From: Acinetobacter kanungonis
Lineage (GTDB): Bacteria > Pseudomonadota > Gammaproteobacteria > Pseudomonadales > Moraxellaceae
Reading direction: 5' to 3'
NCBI RefSeq assembly: GCF_009939195.1
Contig: NZ_JAACKC010000004.1
Location: 264,541 to 328,540, forward strand
DNA: 64,000 nt
Below the pieces are notes generated by a model, which did no database searches, had not been told where the DNA came from, and saw only the letters and a program-made list of their open reading frames with translations. Below are positions 30,619-39,149 of the stretch, piece after piece. The first letter of the stretch is position 1. Each line of letters opens with the position of its first letter. Made by a program: the position numbers and the translations under genes.

Positions 30619-31391
30619 TGTCAGAACTATCACTTGCTTATATTTTTCATCAACAACAACTTCTCGTCGATGATCAGCTCCAACTGCCTAAAGTTGAGCG
30701 TTTAGCAAGTGATCTGCATTTACACACGGGCAATACTGTCATTGCCCGTGATCTTCTCGCCCATGAAAGCATTCCAGACGGCTTACAGTTGGTGCCTATT
30801 CGCCAGCTACTAACCCAATGGACCACCAAGCAGTTTGAGCAAGCCAGTCGTGCGCTACAACTTCTCGAGTGGCGTCGCAATCATAAATTCTGTAGTCATT
30901 GCGGGCATGAAACGCAAGTACATGCCACTGAATATGCCATGATCTGCCCTGCTTGCCATTATCATCAATATCCACGGGTTCAACCCTGTGTCATTACCGT
31001 GATTACCCGCGGTGAAGATGAAATACTTTTGGCCAAGAACGCAAAAAACACCAACAATATGTATGGTCTGATTGCAGGCTTTGTCGAAGTGGGTGAAACC
31101 TTGGAAGATGCGGTCCGTCGTGAAACTGAAGAAGAAGTCGGTTTAAAGCTCAAGAATATTCAATATTTGGCGAGCCAGCCGTGGCCCTTCCCGAGTAATT
31201 TAATGATTGCCTTCCGTGCTGAATATGCCGCGGGTGATATTGCATTACAAGAAGAAGAAATCAGCGATGCGCAATTTTTCAAATTTGACCAACTCCCTCA
31301 GATTCCATTCAAAGGGAGTATTGCATACGCCATGATCATGCATGTGACTCAAGGACAGCCTGTTGCAGATGACACGCATCTATGGCTTTAG
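30618..31391 (+). CDS. nudC: NADH/NAD-cap pyrophosphatase NudC
   Basis: A 257-residue Nudix hydrolase. The zinc ribbon uses Cys92, Cys95, Cys110 and Cys113. The Nudix box GFVEVGETLEDAVRRETEEEVGL is complete at 154-176, followed by the NADH-subfamily motif SQPWPFPSNLM. It hydrolyses NAD(H) and removes NAD caps from RNA. It is translationally coupled to fimL (TAATG) and overlaps the convergent esterase gene by 12 bp. Confidence 0.95.
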   Translation: MSELSLAYIFHQQQLLVDDQLQLPKVERLASDLHLHTGNTVIARDLLAHESIPDGLQLVPIRQLLTQWTTKQFEQASRALQLLEWRRNHKFCSHCGHETQVHATEYAMICPACHYHQYPRVQPCVITVITRGEDEILLAKNAKNTNNMYGLIAGFVEVGETLEDAVRRETEEEVGLKLKNIQYLASQPWPFPSNLMIAFRAEYAAGDIALQEEEISDAQFFKFDQLPQIPFKGSIAYAMIMHVTQGQPVADDTHLWL

Positions 31392-32264
31392 CGCTTCCTC
31401 AATTGCCACCAAAATTTGTTCTTTGGTTTCAAAATAACGGCTGAACAAACTCGAGACCGATCCCATCACAGTAATATGCCCTGTGCGAGGAATGACGATC
31501 ATTTTACTGTGATTGCCTTTTTCTTTGAGTACGCGATCAAAATCTTCAGTATTGTTATGTCCCACAATTTGGTCATTCTCTGCCATCACCAAATAATGTT
31601 TAATGCTGTTGGATGCCACAAAGTAATACGGCATGACCTGCTGGAAAGGTACACTTTGATCAAATGCCTCTGCACAAAGTGGGTCACCTTTATAGTCAAA
31701 ATGATAAGGACCTGCAACGCCAATAATGGCGCGGATTTGTGCACGGCATTGCAGCTCATACTGCTGTGGATGATAGACGGCTGACATGACATTAAATGCC
31801 CCAGCCGAATGCCCCATCAACACCACATTATCGGTACGAATCGCCAGCTTGTGCTGATGCAGACTCAAGAAATTGAGTGCGAGGGTTAAATCATCCACAT
31901 AGCTAGGGAAAATATACTGCGGTGCAAGATGATAGTTAATCACAGCAACATCATAACCTTCACGAGCAAAAGCTTCCCCTACAAAGCGGTAAGAACTTTT
32001 ATCTCCGTGCGTCCAAGCACCCCCATGCACAAATACAATCAGGGGTTGGTTCAACTGCGGTTTGTGCGCTTTGAATAAATCGAGACGATGACGTGCTTTT
32101 AAGCCATAAGCAATGTTTTCATGCAGTGTATATCCCTCACGCGGTGTGAGTTGATTCAATGCATAGCTGCCGACATCGTAGATGCGAAAGTCTCGAATAA
32201 AATCTTTCGCAGTCCCCACGGTGTCATTTAATTGTCTAATCCAATATTCGGATTTATTGAACAT
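31380..32264 (-). CDS. Alpha/beta hydrolase, esterase/lipase type
   Basis: A 294-residue cytoplasmic protein of the BD-FAE/HSL-like hydrolase group. The oxyanion motif HGGAW is at 80-84, nucleophile elbow GHSAG (Ser153) at 151-155, an acid likely in ENDQIVGHN, and His in RTGHITVMG. Substrate unknown; a carboxylesterase is most likely. Its start overlaps the end of the BON lipoprotein gene by 11 nt, so the two form an operon. Confidence 0.82.
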   Translation of the reverse strand: MFNKSEYWIRQLNDTVGTAKDFIRDFRIYDVGSYALNQLTPREGYTLHENIAYGLKARHRLDLFKAHKPQLNQPLIVFVHGGAWTHGDKSSYRFVGEAFAREGYDVAVINYHLAPQYIFPSYVDDLTLALNFLSLHQHKLAIRTDNVVLMGHSAGAFNVMSAVYHPQQYELQCRAQIRAIIGVAGPYHFDYKGDPLCAEAFDQSVPFQQVMPYYFVASNSIKHYLVMAENDQIVGHNNTEDFDRVLKEKGNHSKMIVIPRTGHITVMGSVSSLFSRYFETKEQILVAIEEALKP

Positions 32265-32949
32265 TCGTCGGTTCTACCTGATCTGGGTCAATAGCTACAG
32301 GCGTTTGAACTTCGGGCTGCGCATTACTGGCTACAGGGCTTACCAAACTAGAATTTATTGACTTCTGTCCTTGATCGACATTATCAACCAATGTCACGAT
32401 TTTAGTGACGTTACCCACTTGCTGTAACACGTTGTTCAAATCATTGATTTCAGCATTATTCAAACGCCCCATCACGTACAACACACCATCTTCAGTATGT
32501 ACACGGACTTTGCTGTCTGCAACCACTGGAGCTTTCATAATCAAACCACGTGTATTTGCTGTCGCAGTCGCATCTTGCATAATGGTGTTATAACCAATTT
32601 TATCACCTACAGTGATAAAATTATGCACATTTTTTACATCACTCATCGCGCGGACATTGTCTTCAGCCAGTTGTTTTAAATGCTGATCTGGCACTTGCCC
32701 AGTCAATAATACGTTGCCATAAAAGCTTTCGATATTGACGCGTGACTGTTTAAAACGAGAATCTAATTTATATAAATTAATATTCGCTGTACGTTCAATT
32801 GAGGAATCAATAAAGACCTGTCCAAGTGAGCGTACCCCACTTTCGGTTCCAACTGGTGCAGTCCCTGTACCACCTGAAATAAAACTCGCACAGCCCGTTA
32901 AACTAAGACCTGCGACACAAAGCACTGTCATTGCAATACGATTCAACAC
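32254..32949 (-). CDS. dolP: BON-domain outer-membrane lipoprotein (DolP/YraP-like)
   Basis: 231 residues. The lipoprotein signal MLNRIAMTVLCVAGLSLTGC has its lipobox Cys20. Two BON domains follow (about 45-115 and 125-195, the first with VNIESFYGNVLLTGQVPDQHLKQLAEDNVRAM), then a Pro/Gln-rich tail. DolP maintains outer-membrane integrity in E. coli and lies near yraN and rsmI there, as here. The C-terminal extension of about 40 residues is longer than in E. coli. Confidence 0.8.
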   Translation of the reverse strand: MLNRIAMTVLCVAGLSLTGCASFISGGTGTAPVGTESGVRSLGQVFIDSSIERTANINLYKLDSRFKQSRVNIESFYGNVLLTGQVPDQHLKQLAEDNVRAMSDVKNVHNFITVGDKIGYNTIMQDATATANTRGLIMKAPVVADSKVRVHTEDGVLYVMGRLNNAEINDLNNVLQQVGNVTKIVTLVDNVDQGQKSINSSLVSPVASNAQPEVQTPVAIDPDQVEPTNVQ

Positions 32950-33009
32950 TCAGCAAGACTCCTCACTTATTTCATTCATTTTTCTATAGCATTGATGCTT
33001 CCTGTTCCT

Positions 33010-33483
33010 TCAAAGATTAATGAACTCTGAATCAAAAGTAAAAGCATTTTCTATCCATTGCAGATCATAAGTGAAACTGGAAAAGTCATACTGTACTGTT
33101 TTTGAAAATTGTTGATAAAAATCAAAACAAATCACATCAAATCGACAATAGAACTGCTCATATTCAGGATATTCATGTAAAAAACACAGCGCGGTTTTAA
33201 TTAATTTACGCTGTTTCGAAGCGGATACCACTTCATTGGCATGTCCAAAGCGGGTCAAAGCACGTGCCTTCACCTCTACCAAGAGCAATTCCTCGCCTTG
33301 TTGCACCACCAAATCCAGCTCACCATAACGGCTATGATAATTTTGTTGCACCAATTGAAAACCTTGCTGCTGTAAAAGCATGAGTGCTTCATTTTCCGCC
33401 CAATCACCAAGGGCTTGTGCTGTCGTTTTGCCACTCAATTTTTCTGATCCATTTTTATTACAAGCATCTGTTTTAATTTTCAT
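33010..33483 (-). CDS. yraN: YraN family (UPF0102) putative endonuclease
   Basis: A 157-residue protein of the YraN family with the endonuclease-like core [49 protein letters not shown] (acidic residues in the GELD and EVK motifs). The biochemical role is not established. Position beside dolP and opposite rsmI matches the E. coli rsmI-lpoA-yraN-diaA-dolP neighbourhood, but lpoA and diaA are absent here. Confidence 0.85.
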   Translation of the reverse strand: MKIKTDACNKNGSEKLSGKTTAQALGDWAENEALMLLQQQGFQLVQQNYHSRYGELDLVVQQGEELLLVEVKARALTRFGHANEVVSASKQRKLIKTALCFLHEYPEYEQFYCRFDVICFDFYQQFSKTVQYDFSSFTYDLQWIENAFTFDSEFINL

Positions 33484-33796
33484 CTTAAGGGACTGATTTT
33501 ATGTTGATCTCAGATTATTCTAGTAAAAGTCAGGATCAGTTCACAAATGCAAAGCGATGATGACATTAATTAAAAATCTGTATTTTCATCCTGTTTGAGC
33601 TTTGCTCATGCTTCAATCTGCATCGCATAACACAATGTTACAGGCTGAATAGTCCACGTCCATCCAATCTAATTCGCGTCTAGCACGTGGATTCAGGTAG
33701 AATAGGGGTATTCTAGCGCGTTGGGGAAATCCTGTTCCCGCACAACTTTGAGCGCATCATTCTTTTACTTATTCTTTTTTGGCATGGAGACTTCAC
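33484..33796. other. Divergent promoter region yraN / rsmI
   Basis: No gene is seen. A TAGAATA -10-like box and an imperfect palindrome (TAGAATAGGGGTATTCTA) lie at about 33697-33715, ahead of rsmI. RNase P RNA, which sits beside rsmI in pseudomonads, was looked for and is not here. Confidence 0.5.
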
Positions 33797-34633
33797 ATGA
33801 GTGCTCAGTTATTTGTTGTAGCCACCCCGATCGGGCACTTAGATGACATGACTTTTCGTGCAATTGATACCTTGAAATCTGTCAGCGTCATTGCGGCTGA
33901 AGATACCCGTACCTCGGCGCAATTACTGAAACATTTTAATATTTCGACCCCACTGACTGCCTGCCATGACCACAATGAAAGCAACAAAATTGATATCTTG
34001 GTGCAACGCCTGTTAAAAGGCGAAAATATGGCATTGATCAGTGATGCGGGCACCCCCTTAATTAGCGACCCTGGTTTTAAACTGGTACGTGCTGCACAAG
34101 AGCATGGCATTCGTGTAATTCCAGTCCCTGGTGCCTGTGCCGCGATTGCCGCTTTAAGTAGTGTCGGTTTACCAAGTGACCGTTTTAGCTTTGAAGGCTT
34201 CTTATCTTCTAAGGCGACTCAACGTCTTGCTCAACTTGAAAAGCTTAAAGATGAAACCCAAACTTTGATTTTTTATGAAGCACCACATCGAATTTTAGAC
34301 TGTGTCAAAAACATGGCGGAAGTCTTTGGTGCTGATCGTCCTGTTGGATTTGCCCGAGAAATTACCAAAACCTTTGAAACTATTCGTAAAATGACGTTGG
34401 GTGAGTTGGTTCAGTTCATTGAATCTGACCATAATCAGCAAAAAGGTGAAATCGTCTTGGTGGTGGGTGGTGCAACCCAAGAAAAAGATATGGAACAAGA
34501 AAAGCTGGATCAACTTCTGAAACGCCTGCTACAAGATTTATCTGTCAAAGCAGCCTCGCAATTGGCTGCGGACTTAACAGGTATTAAGAAAAAAATCGCC
34601 TATCAGCGTGCATTAGAACTTACGGCTGACTAA
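33797..34633 (+). CDS. rsmI: 16S rRNA 2'-O-ribose C1402 methyltransferase RsmI
   Basis: About 278 residues, tetrapyrrole-methylase fold. Signatures are FVVATPIGHLDDMTFRAIDTL, AAEDTRTSAQLLKHF, LISDAGTPLISDPG and VPVPGACAAIAALS. It methylates C1402 of 16S rRNA in the decoding centre. The ATG at 33797 has GGAGA 8 nt upstream; the ATG at 33779 contributes that site and is less likely. Confidence 0.95.
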   Translation: MSAQLFVVATPIGHLDDMTFRAIDTLKSVSVIAAEDTRTSAQLLKHFNISTPLTACHDHNESNKIDILVQRLLKGENMALISDAGTPLISDPGFKLVRAAQEHGIRVIPVPGACAAIAALSSVGLPSDRFSFEGFLSSKATQRLAQLEKLKDETQTLIFYEAPHRILDCVKNMAEVFGADRPVGFAREITKTFETIRKMTLGELVQFIESDHNQQKGEIVLVVGGATQEKDMEQEKLDQLLKRLLQDLSVKAASQLAADLTGIKKKIAYQRALELTAD

Positions 34634-34659
34634 GGCAATCGCTTTAAAGCAGAGCGCAT

Positions 34660-34687
34660 AAAAAACCACTCGCAGGAGTGGTTTTTT
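34660..34687. terminator. Bidirectional terminator between rsmI and the small acidic gene
   Basis: The stem AAAAAACCACTC/GAGTGGTTTTTT with a 4-nt loop lies between two convergent genes and has T-runs in both directions. Confidence 0.88.
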
Positions 34688-34696
34688 ATGCCGAAA

Positions 34697-34948
34697 TTAG
34701 TCGTGTGCAGTTTCATCTGGTGGCACTTCGGTGATTCGCCCACCACGCGCCAAAAATGCTGCCACTTCATCTTCCAATGCCTGACGTTGCTTTTGCTTAG
34801 CCGTCACGGTTAATGTTTCTGCCTCAGCAACATCACCATCAGAAGCACCTTCTGCTGCTTCATCAGAAGCACCTTTTTCGGCAGCCTTCGCTTCGTCCTC
34901 ATCCACTGCTGAGTCTTCTACGTCGTCATAATCATTCATGTCCGTCAT
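34697..34948 (-). CDS. Small acidic protein, SutA-like RNA polymerase modulator candidate
   Basis: 83 residues. The N-terminal half is extremely acidic and probably disordered (MNDYDDVEDSAVDEDEAK..). The C-terminal part is an ordered basic/helical segment, KQKQRQALEDEVAAFLARGG, followed by RITEVPPDE. This two-part layout and the FLxRGGxIxEV end resemble Pseudomonas SutA, which binds RNA polymerase in slow growth. That comparison is from memory of the family. Alternatively it is an unrelated conserved small acidic protein. A second ATG three codons in (34939) is possible. Confidence 0.6.
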   Translation of the reverse strand: MTDMNDYDDVEDSAVDEDEAKAAEKGASDEAAEGASDGDVAEAETLTVTAKQKQRQALEDEVAAFLARGGRITEVPPDETAHD

Positions 34949-35122
34949 CTTTCTCTCCCCGCAATGACTTCTATCTACATCGTTTCGAATCGGTTTCGAA
35001 TTACGAAGAAATTTAACAATCTAAATCGATTTCGCCTAGTACTTAATGCAAAAAAATCGTATCTTTTTTAATCAAATTCGTAATCAGCTTTAACTAAATG
35101 CCTAAAAACTATCTATTTAAAT

Positions 35123-36355
35123 CTAATTTGCATAACGGGTATTTTTGAGTGCCTGTAAACCATTAGCTTGCAGCATAAAGGCATCTTTCAATACGGCTTG
35201 CTGCTCCACCTGTTTTAAGCCGACATTACGTGCCCAAATAATTGGGAACAAAGTTGTGGTCTCTAACCAGCCAATTGCCGACATGCTGTGCATCATGGCA
35301 TCGTTTTGCCCTTTACGACTATGTTCATAACGTTGCAAGGTTTGGTCATGCGCCCAGACTCCACGCGATAAATCATGCAACAAGGCATCACAAAGTACCG
35401 CAGCATCTAGACAGCCAATATTCACCCCTTGCCCCGCCAAAGGATGGATCACATGTGCTGCATCACCAATGAGCGCCAGACCTGAAGTCATGTATTGCTG
35501 CGCTGCACGTGCTTTCAAAGGGAACATGGCACGTGGTGTGGCTTCAAGGACTTCTCCCAGCATATGCTGACTTTCGCGTGTCAACAGCTGTAAAAAGGCG
35601 TGATCGTCCAATGCAGTATATTCTTCAGCATAATCATCGGGTAAGGTCCAGACAATTGACTGCCAGTAACCATCTTGCTCTGGGTTGAGGCTCGCCATTG
35701 GTAAAAATGCTAAAGGCCCCGTTTCCAAGAAGATTTGACGTGCTACATGTTGATGCGGCTGTGCGGTACGAATGGCGCAGGTCACGCCTGCTTGACGATA
35801 ATCCAAGATATCCAGATCAATAAATGCCTGTTCGCGAACAAAAGAATTTGCACCATCCGCACCAATCACCAGTTTAGTTTGTAATTGCGTGCCATCTGCC
35901 AAGTGAATATGCCAAACACCCACGCCACGTTCTACACGTGTCACGTTTACTTGAGTTCGATAATCTTTCACTTGGCTCAACATGCGTTGCTGAATGGCCA
36001 AGTTGAGAATACTTGGTTCCACCATTGAACCTAATGCTTGCTCAATGGAAGGTGTTTTTTCACTGGCATGCCCGAAATTGATGTCACCATAGCCATTTTT
36101 ATTCCAGACTTGCATGCCGCTATAGGGCATCTGACGTGCTAGCAAATCCCAAACTTGAACGGTTTTTAGTAAATGGATGGTGGCTTGACTCAAAGCCAGC
36201 ACGCGAGGATTGGCAACTGCCAACACCTTGCTTTCATCGAGAATTGGTGCAGCATCTAAAACGGTAGCTTGTACACCGCCTTGGGCCAGTAATAAGGCAG
36301 TTAATCCACCGACCAATCCACCACCGACAATCACGACATCGAGAACTTGGCTCAT
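35123..36355 (-). CDS. ubiI: Ubiquinone-synthesis FAD hydroxylase (UbiI/UbiF group)
   Basis: A 410-residue class A flavoprotein monooxygenase. GGGLVGG (about 11-17), the DG motif VIGADGANSFVR, and the second FAD motif LIGDAAHVIHPLAGQGVNIG are present. The local sequence GMQVWNKNGYGDINF and the place directly after ubiH favour UbiI (C5 hydroxylation), but UbiF cannot be excluded. It starts with an ATGA overlap on the ubiH stop. Confidence 0.82.
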   Translation of the reverse strand: MSQVLDVVIVGGGLVGGLTALLLAQGGVQATVLDAAPILDESKVLAVANPRVLALSQATIHLLKTVQVWDLLARQMPYSGMQVWNKNGYGDINFGHASEKTPSIEQALGSMVEPSILNLAIQQRMLSQVKDYRTQVNVTRVERGVGVWHIHLADGTQLQTKLVIGADGANSFVREQAFIDLDILDYRQAGVTCAIRTAQPHQHVARQIFLETGPLAFLPMASLNPEQDGYWQSIVWTLPDDYAEEYTALDDHAFLQLLTRESQHMLGEVLEATPRAMFPLKARAAQQYMTSGLALIGDAAHVIHPLAGQGVNIGCLDAAVLCDALLHDLSRGVWAHDQTLQRYEHSRKGQNDAMMHSMSAIGWLETTTLFPIIWARNVGLKQVEQQAVLKDAFMLQANGLQALKNTRYAN

Positions 36356-37560
36356 GCTTTTAATCCCATTGCGTAAGTGGCGACAAGTGGCTTAATCCCT
36401 GGAATCAAGTCAAAGGCGATGAGTCCTGTATTGCGTAATAATTTCAGCATCGGATTTTGATTACTAAAACCACGTACCACGCTGTCGCAGAACTTAATCA
36501 CGCGTTGCTGGTCTTTTAAACGGGCTTGTTCATATTCAAGTAACATGTTTGGCTCGCCAATGTCAGCACCTGCGGCTTGTTGTGCTTCTAAATAACGCAG
36601 CAATACATATGCGTCGCGCATACACAAGTTAAATCCTTGTCCAGCTACGGGGTGAATGGTATGTGCGGCATTACCCATGAGCACCACACGACCTACTGCC
36701 TGCTTTTCTGCTAATACTTGTGACAATGGATAGCTAAAACGCTTGCCCGTTTTCTGGAATTTACCCGCACGGTCACCATAAGTTTGCTGTAAGGCATCCA
36801 AGAAATGCTGGTCATTTTCTTCACCCAACCATTCCTGTTCAGTGCCCTTTTTCACAGGCCATACCACTGAACGACGGTATTCCCCTGGTAAAGGCAATAA
36901 CGCCAACGGTCCAAGTGGACTAAAACGTTCAAAGCCGACGTGCTGATGCGGTTTTGAGGTTTGTACTGTAGTGACAATTGCCACTTGGTCATAGTCATGC
37001 TCAGAAACACCCACACCCAGCGCTTGACGACAGAATGAATCTCGACCATCGGCTGCAATTACCAATTTAGCTTGTAGCTGGAGCTGCTCTTCACCACGTG
37101 ATGCCGTAATATACGCATGCTCTGCATCTTGTGTGAGTGAAGTAACTTGCACGCCATCAATTAGTTCGATTAAAGCTTGCTGGCGAACTTGCGTGAGTAA
37201 AACACGTCCTAACCACGCATTTTCAATAACTTGACCAAAACTTTCGACTTTTTCTTGTTCTGCCAATAAACGTGCCTTACCAAAGCTGCCCTGTTCTGTA
37301 ATATGCACTTGTAAAATAGGCGTGGCATGTTGTTGCAAGGCATCCCATAAGCCGAGTTCTTGGTAAATTTGAACGCTACGGCGAGATAAAGCACTATTTC
37401 GTGCATCGAAACTGGAATGGTAAGGCGCAAGATTGATGTCATCATAATTTGGGTATTTGATGGCTTCGAGCAGTTTGACTGCAATATTTGCTTTCGCCAA
37501 CATTAAAGCCAGACTCAGTCCGACCATTCCACCACCGACAATGATGACTTCTTGCTGCAT
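36352..37560 (-). CDS. ubiH: Ubiquinone-synthesis FAD hydroxylase UbiH
   Basis: 402 residues, same fold as its downstream neighbour: GGGMVG at 8-13, the substrate-lid signature FDARNSALSRRSVQIYQELGLW, DGRDSFCR, and LMGNAAHTIHPVAGQGFNLCMRD. FDARNSALS and the C-terminal GLIAFDLIPGIKPLVATYAMGL are like E. coli UbiH. In most relatives pepP lies just upstream. Here about 2 kb of foreign-looking DNA intervenes, so ubiH must rely on a promoter within 37561-37899. Confidence 0.88.
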   Translation of the reverse strand: MQQEVIIVGGGMVGLSLALMLAKANIAVKLLEAIKYPNYDDINLAPYHSSFDARNSALSRRSVQIYQELGLWDALQQHATPILQVHITEQGSFGKARLLAEQEKVESFGQVIENAWLGRVLLTQVRQQALIELIDGVQVTSLTQDAEHAYITASRGEEQLQLQAKLVIAADGRDSFCRQALGVGVSEHDYDQVAIVTTVQTSKPHQHVGFERFSPLGPLALLPLPGEYRRSVVWPVKKGTEQEWLGEENDQHFLDALQQTYGDRAGKFQKTGKRFSYPLSQVLAEKQAVGRVVLMGNAAHTIHPVAGQGFNLCMRDAYVLLRYLEAQQAAGADIGEPNMLLEYEQARLKDQQRVIKFCDSVVRGFSNQNPMLKLLRNTGLIAFDLIPGIKPLVATYAMGLKA

Positions 37561-37899
37561 GCTTGTATCCTTTTTATGGCGTATTCGAGGTGAGTAGCCT
37601 CAAAATACCTATAAGTTTTAATGGATTTTATATTACATGAAAGCGTTTCATTTTTATAATGGAATGGACGGTTTTACGTACTATCAAGGTAAAGTGTGCA
37701 GTCATGATTTTGAAAAAGTATGTCCCGTCGGCTATTGCTAGACTTACTCAAGTTTTTGTTTAAGCTAACTTATAGAAAACGTGAAACAATGTTGAATCAT
37801 TATTCGTGGAACATGAAAAATCACAAAAAAGTCGATCTAGTGCGCTGAACACTAGACCAGCTTGATATAAGCTTATGAATTAAATGAAATAAAAAAGAG
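37561..37899. other. Intergenic region upstream of ubiH
   Basis: No gene is seen. It should hold the ubiH promoter. A hairpin TCTAGTG/CACTAGA at 37836-37856, followed on the minus strand by a T-run, probably terminates transcription arriving from the cassette genes. The ubiH-distal end abuts recombination site 1. Confidence 0.5.
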
Positions 37900-37927
37900 C
37901 ATTTCTATAACGTGCATTATGTTAAAT
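37900..37927 (+). other. XerC/XerD (pdif-like) site 1
   Basis: The XerD arm TTATGTTAAAT (37917-37927) is identical to the canonical arm of E. coli dif. The 6-bp spacer is CGTGCA. The XerC arm CATTTCTATAA is degenerate, reading as ATTTCGTATAA with one base lost. On the plus strand the order is C-D, opposite to sites 2-4. The stop codon of the DinB-like gene lies inside the XerD arm. Confidence 0.7.
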
Positions 37928-38431
37928 GGAGCAATTTTCTTCAATTAGCATGCAGACCAAGTCCATCTCAGGGCAAAGATATCCCATTGAAGTTAAAGCT
38001 GTTGTGATTTGTCCTTTATGGTGAGTCCCATGATTAAAAACATGCAATAGAGTGGCGGCATAAGGCAAACTCATGTCTTTACCTGAAGATGTTTTATACT
38101 TTAAATCATAATTGAATTTTTCAACATCAACATCTCTTAAAAAATCTATCCAATTATGATCTTTGTCCTCTAGCTGATAAATCAACTTATCTTTATCATT
38201 TTCTATGATAGTGTTTAACTTAAGTACAGGTGAAGTTTTTCCTAAAAAACGAGGAAACCACAGGTAGTGTTCACCAACAAGCAAATGATTTAAAGTTCCA
38301 GAGATACTTTTGAAATAAAGTCCACATTCGGCATTGAAATCAGCATCAGAAACACTCTTTAAAACTTGATTTAATTTGCGGGTAGACCAAACGTTATATC
38401 GAGCTAATAATTCAAAAGTTTTTAAATCCAT
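37922..38431 (-). CDS. DinB-like metal-binding protein (cassette gene)
   Basis: A 169-residue four-helix-bundle protein of the DinB/YfiT superfamily. Likely metal-binding histidines lie in LNHLLVGEHYLW and HVFNHGTHHKGQITTAL (the HxxxH pattern typical of the family). Members include thiol-dependent S-transferases and stress proteins; no specific reaction can be assigned. Composition is more AT-rich than the ubi genes on one side and pepP on the other. It follows a 31-codon membrane peptide by 13 nt and ends inside recombination site 1. Confidence 0.85.
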   Translation of the reverse strand: MDLKTFELLARYNVWSTRKLNQVLKSVSDADFNAECGLYFKSISGTLNHLLVGEHYLWFPRFLGKTSPVLKLNTIIENDKDKLIYQLEDKDHNWIDFLRDVDVEKFNYDLKYKTSSGKDMSLPYAATLLHVFNHGTHHKGQITTALTSMGYLCPEMDLVCMLIEENCSI

Positions 38432-38444
38432 TCATTTTTACTCT

Positions 38445-38540
38445 TTAATTTCCTGTTGGAAAGCCATGAAACATCCATTGTATACCCCACAAAAAAGCTA
38501 AAATTAAAATTACAAAAAAGATGATTTCTAATTTTTTCAT
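38445..38540 (-). CDS. 31-aa putative single-span membrane peptide (cassette gene)
   Basis: The ATG at 38540 opens MKKLEIIFFVILILAFLWGI, continuing QWMFHGFPTGN and a stop at 38445. Two lysines precede a hydrophobic helix of about 18 residues, then a short polar tail. It begins 17 nt downstream of the XerD arm of site 2 and ends 13 nt before the DinB-like start, so the two share a message. Too short for family assignment; its placement and clear topology argue that it is real. Confidence 0.55.
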   Translation of the reverse strand: MKKLEIIFFVILILAFLWGIQWMFHGFPTGN

Positions 38541-38556
38541 TTTTAAATATTTCTAA

Positions 38557-38584
38557 AATAAACATAATACGGATTATGCGAAAT
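38557..38584 (-). other. XerC/XerD (pdif-like) site 2
   Basis: Read on the minus strand: XerC arm ATTTCGCATAA (38574-38584), 6-bp spacer TCCGTA, XerD arm TTATGTTTATT (38557-38567). The XerC arm matches the Acinetobacter pdif XerC sequence and the XerD arm differs at one position from TTATGTTAATT. It lies between the GNAT stop and the membrane-peptide start. Confidence 0.82.
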
Positions 38585-38611
38585 GCGGACGTTTAAGGCC
38601 GCATTTTTTTA
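38581..38611. terminator. Hairpin between GNAT gene and site 2
   Basis: The stem AAATGCGG/CCGCATTT has a 10-nt loop and a T-run on the plus strand, and is weaker on the minus strand. Its outer bases overlap the end of the XerC arm of site 2. Confidence 0.6.
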
Positions 38612-38615
38612 TTTT

Positions 38616-39056
38616 TTAAACTAGATTTTTTCGATATTGAATAAAGCCAGTATTTATCGCTACTTGATCATATAAAATTCTTGCTTGATAGTTTGTTTCT
38701 TGAGTTAACCAATAGACTCGAGAACAATTTTTCTTATGAGCTTCAGCATATACCGCGTCTATCAAACTTTTACCACAGCCTTTAGCACGATTATCTGTTT
38801 GTACAAAAAGGTCTTGAAGATAGCAATAATCACCCTCTGTCCAGGTGCTACGATGAAAAATATAGTGCACTAAGCCAATTAGTTTCTTATCTACTTCAAG
38901 CACAAAACACCCCATTCCTTCACTTTCATCAATTAGACGATTAAAAGTTAATTTAGAAAGCTCTGATGTTAAACTCACTTTATAGAAGTCCTGATATCCC
39001 TTCCAAAGATTTAACCAATTCTCATAATCTTGTTTTAGAAGTTTTCTTACTTGCAT
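38616..39056 (-). CDS. GNAT-family N-acetyltransferase (cassette gene)
   Basis: 146 residues. The acetyl-CoA-binding motif lies in YLQDLFVQTDNRAKGCGKSLIDAVYAEAHKKNCSRVYWLTQETN, with the RAKGCGKSL pyrophosphate loop. Members acetylate amines ranging from small molecules to protein N-termini; the substrate is unknown. A strong AGAGAGGA ribosome-binding site precedes the ATG. The gene is bounded by sites 2 and 3 and is AT-rich relative to flanking core genes. Confidence 0.88.
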   Translation of the reverse strand: MQVRKLLKQDYENWLNLWKGYQDFYKVSLTSELSKLTFNRLIDESEGMGCFVLEVDKKLIGLVHYIFHRSTWTEGDYCYLQDLFVQTDNRAKGCGKSLIDAVYAEAHKKNCSRVYWLTQETNYQARILYDQVAINTGFIQYRKNLV

Positions 39057-39080
39057 GATCCTCTCTCTTTAAATTTCCTA

Positions 39081-39108
39081 AAATAACATAATTCACGTTA
39101 TACGAAAT
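39081..39108 (-). other. XerC/XerD (pdif-like) site 3
   Basis: Read on the minus strand: XerC arm ATTTCGTATAA (39098-39108, perfect), 6-bp spacer CGTGAA, XerD arm TTATGTTATTT (39081-39091). Same orientation as sites 2 and 4. About 20 bp beyond the XerD arm also resemble the flank of site 2 (TTTTAG(G)AAAT..TTTAAA). Confidence 0.85.
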
Positions 39109-39149
39109 ACAGGTACTAATAACCAAATAAAATTTTATAAATCAATACA

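Noticed and set aside
33484..33796. RNase P RNA beside rsmI, as in pseudomonads
   Set aside because: No GAGGAAAGTCC-type conserved core and the gap is too short.
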